Positions 55,773 through 61,150 of a stretch of DNA of 61,150 nt are shown here, piece after piece (the first letter of the stretch is position 1; every line of letters starts with the position of its first letter). The stretch comes from Microvirga sp. (GTDB lineage: Bacteria; Pseudomonadota; Alphaproteobacteria; Rhizobiales; Beijerinckiaceae). A model generated the notes under the pieces. The model saw only the letters and a program-made list of their open reading frames with translations, had not been told where the DNA came from and did not search any database. The stretch spans positions 1-61,150 of the forward strand of contig JAPSLB010000029.1 of the NCBI GenBank assembly GCA_031181145.1, given 5' to 3'. The position numbers were made by a program, and so were the translations under genes.

Positions 55773-57473
55773 CTACTTCTTGTCGGTGCGGGCCTTGAGA
55801 GCCGCGCCCAGGATGTCGCCGAGCGACGCGCCCGAGTCGGCCGAGCCGTACTGAGCCATGGCCTCCTTCTCCTCAGCGACCTCAAGGGCCTTGATGGAGA
55901 CGGTGACGCGGCGGGCCTTGCGGTCGAACTGCGTGACGCGGGCGTCGATCTTCTCGCCCGGAGCGAAGCGCTCAGGACGCTGATCGGCACGGTCGCGGGC
56001 AAGCTCGGAGCGCTTGATGAAGGTGGAGAGGTCGGTATCGACGATCTTCACCTCCAGGCCGCCATCCTTCACCTCGAGAACCTCGCAGGTGACGATCTGG
56101 CCCTTCTTCAGCTCGCCGGCATCGGCGAAGGGATCGCCCGCCAGCTGCTTGATGCCGAGAGAGATGCGCTCCTTCTCGACGTCCACGTCGAGAACCTGAG
56201 CGCGCACCATGTCGCCCTTCTTGAAGTCGTCGATGACCTGCTCGCCCGGACGGTTCCAGTCGAGGTCCGAGAGGTGGACCATGCCGTCGACGTCGTTCTC
56301 GAGGCCGATGAAGAGACCGAACTCGGTCTTGTTCTTCACCTCCCCTTCGACCACGGAGCCGACAGGGTGCTTCTCGGCGAAGGCCTCCCACGGGTTCTGG
56401 AGCGTCTGCTTCAGACCCAGCGAGATGCGGCGCTTCACCTGATCGACCTCGAGGATCACGACCTCGACCTCCTGAGAGGTGGAGATGATCTTGCCGGGGT
56501 GGACGTTCTTCTTCGTCCAGGACATCTCGGAGACGTGGATCAGGCCTTCGATGCCGGGCTCGAGCTCAACGAACGCACCGTAATCGGTGATGTTCGTGAC
56601 GCGGCCCTTCAGCTTGGCGCCAACCGGGTAGCGGGCGGCGATGCCTTCCCACGGATCGGCCAGCAGCTGCTTGATCCCGAGCGAGATGCGGTGCGTCTCG
56701 TGGTTGATCTTGATGATCTTCACCTTCACCGTCTGGCCGATGGTGACCACCTCGGACGGATGGTTCACGCGGCGCCATGCCATGTCGGTGACGTGCAGCA
56801 GGCCGTCGATGCCGCCGAGGTCAACGAATGCACCGTACTCGGTGATGTTCTTGACCACGCCGTCGATGACCTGACCCTCTTCGAGGTTGGCCACGAGCTC
56901 GGAGCGCTGCTCGGCGCGGCTCTCCTCGAGGACGGTGCGGCGTGACACGACGATGTTGCCGCGGCGGCGGTCCATCTTGAGGATCTGGAACGGCTGCGAC
57001 ACGCCCATGAGCGGGGTGACGTCGCGGACGGGACGGATGTCCACCTGGGAGCGGGGCAGGAACGCCACGGCGCCGTCGAGATCGACCGTGTAGCCGCCCT
57101 TGACCTGGTTGAAGATGGTGCCGTTGACGCGCTCGCCGGCCTCGAAGGCCTTCTCGAGCTTCACCCACGACTCTTCGCGGCGAGCCTTGTCACGGGAGAT
57201 GACGGCCTCGCCCAGCGCATTCTCGATGCGCTCGACATAGACCTCGACCTCGTCGCCGACCTTGAGCTCACGGTCGCGGTTGGGGCCGGTGAATTCCTTG
57301 AGAGCGACGCGACCTTCGGTCTTCGCTCCGATATCGATGACCGCGACATCCTTCTCGATGGCGACCACCTTGCCCTTCACCACCGAGCCTTCGTTGATCT
57401 CGGACGTGCGGAAGGATTCTTCGAGCAGAGCAGCGAAATCTTCACGGCTCGGCTGTTGGAAAGCTGCAGACAT
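55773..57473 (-). CDS. rpsA: 30S ribosomal protein S1
   Basis: A 566-residue protein with six S1 RNA-binding repeats; typical units end ITEYGAFVDLGGIDGLLHVTDMAW and ITDYGAFVELEPGIEGLIHVSEMSW. It brings mRNAs to the 30S subunit. AGGAGA precedes the ATG. In most Alphaproteobacteria cmk is just upstream, but here a LysR gene is, so the cmk-rpsA pair is split. The leader can fold into a long hairpin next to the ribosome site, which could be a target for S1 autoregulation. Confidence 0.97.
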   Translation of the reverse strand: MSAAFQQPSREDFAALLEESFRTSEINEGSVVKGKVVAIEKDVAVIDIGAKTEGRVALKEFTGPNRDRELKVGDEVEVYVERIENALGEAVISRDKARREESWVKLEKAFEAGERVNGTIFNQVKGGYTVDLDGAVAFLPRSQVDIRPVRDVTPLMGVSQPFQILKMDRRRGNIVVSRRTVLEESRAEQRSELVANLEEGQVIDGVVKNITEYGAFVDLGGIDGLLHVTDMAWRRVNHPSEVVTIGQTVKVKIIKINHETHRISLGIKQLLADPWEGIAARYPVGAKLKGRVTNITDYGAFVELEPGIEGLIHVSEMSWTKKNVHPGKIISTSQEVEVVILEVDQVKRRISLGLKQTLQNPWEAFAEKHPVGSVVEGEVKNKTEFGLFIGLENDVDGMVHLSDLDWNRPGEQVIDDFKKGDMVRAQVLDVDVEKERISLGIKQLAGDPFADAGELKKGQIVTCEVLEVKDGGLEVKIVDTDLSTFIKRSELARDRADQRPERFAPGEKIDARVTQFDRKARRVTVSIKALEVAEEKEAMAQYGSADSGASLGDILGAALKARTDKK

Positions 57474-57773
57474 ATGTTCTCCTGAATGGCCCTCGTTGAA
57501 GGGGCAACGCCGGCGGCTGGTGTTAACGGGACGCCTCCCTCCGTCGCTGCCAGGGACGCCCCCTTGAGGGCCATGTCCCGGGCATACCGCTCCTCGGAGC
57601 GGGCCGGCGTATCACCGACGGACGGAAACGCATTTATCGTCAAGACCTTAGCGGAACGCCAGAGGAGCGCGCAATCGCGCAGCCTTCCATACAGCCCACC
57701 GTCAATGTCTGTCTGATGGGCGTCCCTTTATCCCAAATGGCCTTGGATCACAAGGCTTTCAAGGATTTGGCGC
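57474..57773. other. 300-bp rpsA leader and promoter region
   Basis: No gene is supported. It contains the rpsA ribosome site, the paired segments 57486-57494 / 57566-57574 and, farther up, a short GC-rich dyad CGCTCCTCGGAGCG near 57588. A frame opposite at 57377-57643 overlaps rpsA and is not gene-like. Confidence 0.6.
57486..57574 (-). promoter_or_regulatory. rpsA leader hairpin, candidate autoregulatory element
   Basis: On the minus strand ATGGCCCTC (57574-57566) pairs with GAGGGCCAT (57494-57486), and the adjacent AAGGGGGC pairs with GCCCCTT. The stem ends seven bases before AGGAG of rpsA, so its folding could control access of ribosomes. S1 represses its own mRNA in E. coli; the same in this leader is inference. 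Confidence 0.5.
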
Positions 57774-58700
57774 TCAGGGTTTCGCTCTTGCGGTCTGCCG
57801 GCCCGCCTCATCGAGCAGCCATGCCCTGAAGGCCGCGATGTCGGGCCGGTCGGCGGCCGCCTCCGGACAGACCACGTAGTATTGATTGATGCCTTTCACC
57901 TCCTGCGGGAAGGGCCGCACGAGCCGCCCCGCCTCCAGGTAATCGCCGATCAGCACATTGGTCGCGAGCGCCACGCCCTGGCCGGACGACGCCGCCTGCA
58001 GGGCGAGAAAGGTATGGGAGAAGCTCGGGCCGCGGGTGGCGTCGACGCCCTTGACGCCGACGGCGGCCAGCCAATGGGCCCAGGTGACGTAATCGGGCAT
58101 CTCGGCGATCTCATGCAGCAGGGTGTGGTGCACGAGATCCGCAGGTTCCCGCAGGGGGTGCTCCGGATCGTTGAGCAGATCCGCGCTGCAGACCGGAAAG
58201 AAGGTCTCCTCCATCAGCAGGTTGGTCCGCAGTCCCGGATAGACGCCCTTTCCGAAGCGGATCGCCACATCCACGTCCTCGCGGACGAAATCGGTGCGTG
58301 CCATGGAGACCGACACCCGGATCTCCAGCTCGGGGTGGCGCTTCTTCAGGGAGCCAAGGCGGGGAATCAGCCAGGCGGACGCGAAGCTCGGGATGGTGCT
58401 CACCGTGAGCACCCGGGACTGATCCGGGCGCAGGGCCCGGACGGTCGCCTCGTGCAGGACGTCCAGGACCTCGGTGACGGAGGCGGCATAGCGCTCGCCC
58501 AGAGACGTCAGCGCCACGCCCTTGCTGGGCAAGCGGGTGAACAAGGGGCGGCCAAGCCAAGCCTCGAGCGCCTTGATCTGCTGGCCCACGGCGCTCGCGG
58601 TGACGGCGATCTCGTCGCCTGCCTTCTCGAAATTCAGGTGGCGGGCGGCGGCCTCGAAGGCGCGAAGGGCATTGAGCGGCGGAAGACGGCGGCGGGACAT
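57774..58700 (-). CDS. LysR-family regulator, GcvA-like
   Basis: A 308-residue LysR regulator. RRRLPPLNALRAFEAAARHLNFEKAGDEIAVTASAVGQQIKALE is the GcvA/AmpR-type winged helix, followed by a substrate-binding domain (TVSTIPSFASAWLIPRL is typical of this clade). E. coli GcvA controls glycine cleavage; members of this clade also control beta-lactamase and catabolic genes, so the target is unknown. It is divergent from a small DUF1127 gene, a possible target. Confidence 0.88.
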   Translation of the reverse strand: MSRRRLPPLNALRAFEAAARHLNFEKAGDEIAVTASAVGQQIKALEAWLGRPLFTRLPSKGVALTSLGERYAASVTEVLDVLHEATVRALRPDQSRVLTVSTIPSFASAWLIPRLGSLKKRHPELEIRVSVSMARTDFVREDVDVAIRFGKGVYPGLRTNLLMEETFFPVCSADLLNDPEHPLREPADLVHHTLLHEIAEMPDYVTWAHWLAAVGVKGVDATRGPSFSHTFLALQAASSGQGVALATNVLIGDYLEAGRLVRPFPQEVKGINQYYVVCPEAAADRPDIAAFRAWLLDEAGRQTARAKP

Positions 58701-58820
58701 GGCGGATCAAGGATCATGCCCAAGTCTGGCTTGGGCAAAGCGCAAGGACTTCTCGTTTGAACCCAGCTTAGAACAGGCGCAAGTTTTCGCCTAGAAAAAC
58801 CTGCTCCCGAGGAGCCTGCC

Positions 58821-59033
58821 ATGACCACTGCCCTTTCCGTAGAAAATCTTGCGGCCTACACTGCCCGTCCGTCGAGCAGGACCGATTGGCTGCAGCTCCT
58901 CCTGACCCTGGAGGCATGGCTCGACGACAGGGCGAGCCGCCGCGCGCTCTACGATCTGGACAGCGCGGCCCTGGCCGATCTTGGCCTGTCGCAGGCGGAT
59001 GTGGATCGCATCGCTCACCGCTCCCATACCTGA
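58821..59033 (+). CDS. DUF1127 (YjiS-like) small protein
   Basis: A 70-residue protein. The C-terminal LTLEAWLDDRASRRALYDLDSAALADLGLSQADVDRIA carries the DUF1127 pattern of an arginine-bearing helix followed by LxxLxxxxLxDLGLxxxDI. Family members in Rhizobiales bind RNA and link to phosphate and carbon-nitrogen metabolism, or activate virulence genes. GAGGAGCC lies before the ATG. It stands alone between a LysR gene and a thioredoxin-fold gene. Confidence 0.8.
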   Translation: MTTALSVENLAAYTARPSSRTDWLQLLLTLEAWLDDRASRRALYDLDSAALADLGLSQADVDRIAHRSHT

Positions 59034-59106
59034 GAGCCGCTCCTGCCCGCCGCAGAGCCTTCCGTGGTTTCTGCCACGGAAGAGACGTGATCGGGAAGGC
59101 AGGCCC

Positions 59107-59736
59107 TCAGAGGGGAACCTCCGAACGCCGGGCCTGGGTGGCGGCCCAGTCGAGGGCCTGTTCCAGCCGGTCGTTGCCCCAGAACATCTCGCCGTCCTCG
59201 GCGAAGAAGGCGGGCGCGCCGAAGACGCCGCGCGCCAGAGCTTCGTCGTTGAGGCGGCGCAGCCGGGTCTTGTTGGTGTCGGATTGAGCCTCGGCGATCA
59301 CCTCCTCCGGATCGAGCCCGAGGCCGGACAGGATGCCGGAGAGTACCGGCGGGTCGGAGACATCCCGCCCCTCGCCGAACTCGGCCATGTAGACGGCCTT
59401 GGTGAAGACCGGCGTCCACCCCCTGTCGAGGCCGAGAAGGGCGATCCGGGCGGCCAGAAGCGTATTCTGCGGGAAGGAGGTGGGCTTGAAGAGGGGCAGG
59501 CCGAACCGCGCGGCCTCCCGCTCCATGTCCCGCCACATGTAGCGGCCCTTGGACGGGTAGAGATTGAAGGGCGAGGTATCCCACCCTTGCGCCTTGAAGA
59601 TGGGGCCTAAGAGAAATGGCCGCCAGACGAGCTCCACGCCCGCCTCCTCGGCCGCCTGCTCGATGCGCATGGCGGTGAGATAGGAATAGGTGGAGGCGAA
59701 TTCGTACCAGAATTCCAAAATCGGACGACGGATCAT
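59107..59736 (-). CDS. 2-hydroxychromene-2-carboxylate isomerase family (DsbA/GST-kappa fold)
   Basis: A 209-residue thioredoxin-fold protein of the HCCA isomerase/GST-kappa group. It starts PILEFWYEFASTYSYLTAMRIEQ, where the usual DsbA cysteine pair is absent and Ser takes the place used to activate glutathione. The inserted helical domain follows, and GVFGAPAFFAEDGEMFWGNDRLE is the cis-proline motif and family end. It may isomerise aromatic ring-cleavage products or act as a general GSH-dependent enzyme; no naphthalene pathway genes are nearby. Confidence 0.87.
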   Translation of the reverse strand: MIRRPILEFWYEFASTYSYLTAMRIEQAAEEAGVELVWRPFLLGPIFKAQGWDTSPFNLYPSKGRYMWRDMEREAARFGLPLFKPTSFPQNTLLAARIALLGLDRGWTPVFTKAVYMAEFGEGRDVSDPPVLSGILSGLGLDPEEVIAEAQSDTNKTRLRRLNDEALARGVFGAPAFFAEDGEMFWGNDRLEQALDWAATQARRSEVPL

Positions 59737-59913
59737 GGGCGCCTCTCCTTCCTCTCCGGATAGGGGCTAAAGCATCCCTCGCCCCTTGGGCAGTCCCTGC
59801 CATTACGGGCAGGAATGCGGGAGAAGCATATCGCGCCCGGGCTTGCGCCGCCCGCTGCGAGCCCGGTTTAGCCCACGATACGATGCGTCTTCCGAAAGGA
59901 GCAACGGATGGAT

Positions 59914-59950
59914 GCCAAAAGTGGCTTCCCCTTTCGGGCCCGATGTTCTA
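59914..59950. repeat. Broken copy of the CCAAAAGTG palindrome
   Basis: CCAAAAGTGGCTTCCCCTTT is followed by CGGGCCCGATGTTCT. One arm matches the intact repeat at 55519 and the right flank resembles CCGATGCTC at 29441. It lies in the argG promoter region. Confidence 0.45.
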
Positions 59951-59985
59951 AGTCGCGGGCATTCTTTCACTCTGGAACATCGACC

Positions 59986-61150
<1,165 letters not shown>

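Noticed and set aside
55713..56945. A 410-codon frame antisense to rpsA
   Set aside because: Low-complexity Leu/Asp/Val composition with no domain; shadow of the S1 repeats.
57377..57643. An 88-codon frame overlapping the start of rpsA on the same strand
   Set aside because: It runs 97 bases into rpsA in another frame and its segment lies in the leader hairpin; a leader peptide cannot be excluded but nothing supports it.

Overview
The window is a gene-dense, high-GC stretch of an alphaproteobacterial chromosome, most likely Hyphomicrobiales/Rhizobiales and plausibly the Methylobacteriaceae (Microvirga-like). The evidence is the order pckA / chvI-chvG-hprK-EIIA(Man)-HPr / ahcY, the trpF-trpB-trpA-accD-folC block, the fused TsaE-AmgK followed by a MurU-like gene and addB-addA-trxA, and a DivL-type kinase. 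All of these are alphaproteobacterial or rhizobial. No tRNA, rRNA, CRISPR array, insertion sequence, prophage or integrase was seen. The species call is inference.

Layout. 1-6.4 kb: the end of a YeeE/YedE transporter, a divergent oxyR/katA pair, an MBL hydrolase, the glutathione-dependent formaldehyde pathway (adhC, fghA) and a NudK-type Nudix hydrolase. 6.5-10.8 kb: a SIR2-like protein, an OpgC-type membrane acyltransferase overlapping a secreted SGNH esterase, and an AmpG-like permease; this is the most accessory-looking part. 11-15.7 kb: a xylose-type ABC transporter (ATPase, permease, binding protein) divergent from a ROK repressor, with two candidate operators between them. 15.8-18.8 kb: polA. 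19.3-26.5 kb: an RTX calcium-binding protein, a GST, a coiled-coil protein, a class II amidotransferase, an antiporter, an FAD oxidoreductase and a small membrane protein. 26.5-34.3 kb: pckA, ChvG/ChvI, the incomplete regulatory PTS, and ahcY behind a SahR-like palindrome. 34.6-46.6 kb: divL-like kinase, tsaE-amgK, murU-like, addB, addA, trxA. 46.6-57.5 kb (minus strand): DUF4242 and VOC proteins, folC, accD, trpA, trpB, trpF, an ornithine cyclodeaminase-family enzyme, lapA, ihfB, sppA, rpsA. 57.7 kb to end: a LysR regulator, a DUF1127 protein, an HCCA-isomerase-like thioredoxin-fold protein, and argG running off the end.

Functional links. OxyR and catalase form a peroxide response; the MBL, adhC and fghA genes handle formaldehyde and thiol-bound aldehydes. 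ChvG/ChvI sits with HprK, EIIA and HPr and next to gluconeogenic pckA, joining envelope sensing to carbon control. AmpG with AmgK and MurU-like enzymes suggests peptidoglycan recycling. The DivL-like kinase has tyrosine in place of the H-box histidine and a perfect TTAA-N7-TTAA CtrA box upstream.

Most worth a second look: the divergent SIR2/Nudix pair, the overlapping OpgC-SGNH acylation pair, the DivL-like kinase with its CtrA box, the ROK-type operators, the rpsA leader hairpin and a dispersed family of palindromic repeats. No clear-cut undescribed multi-gene system was found; the SIR2/Nudix and OpgC/SGNH pairs are the best candidates.
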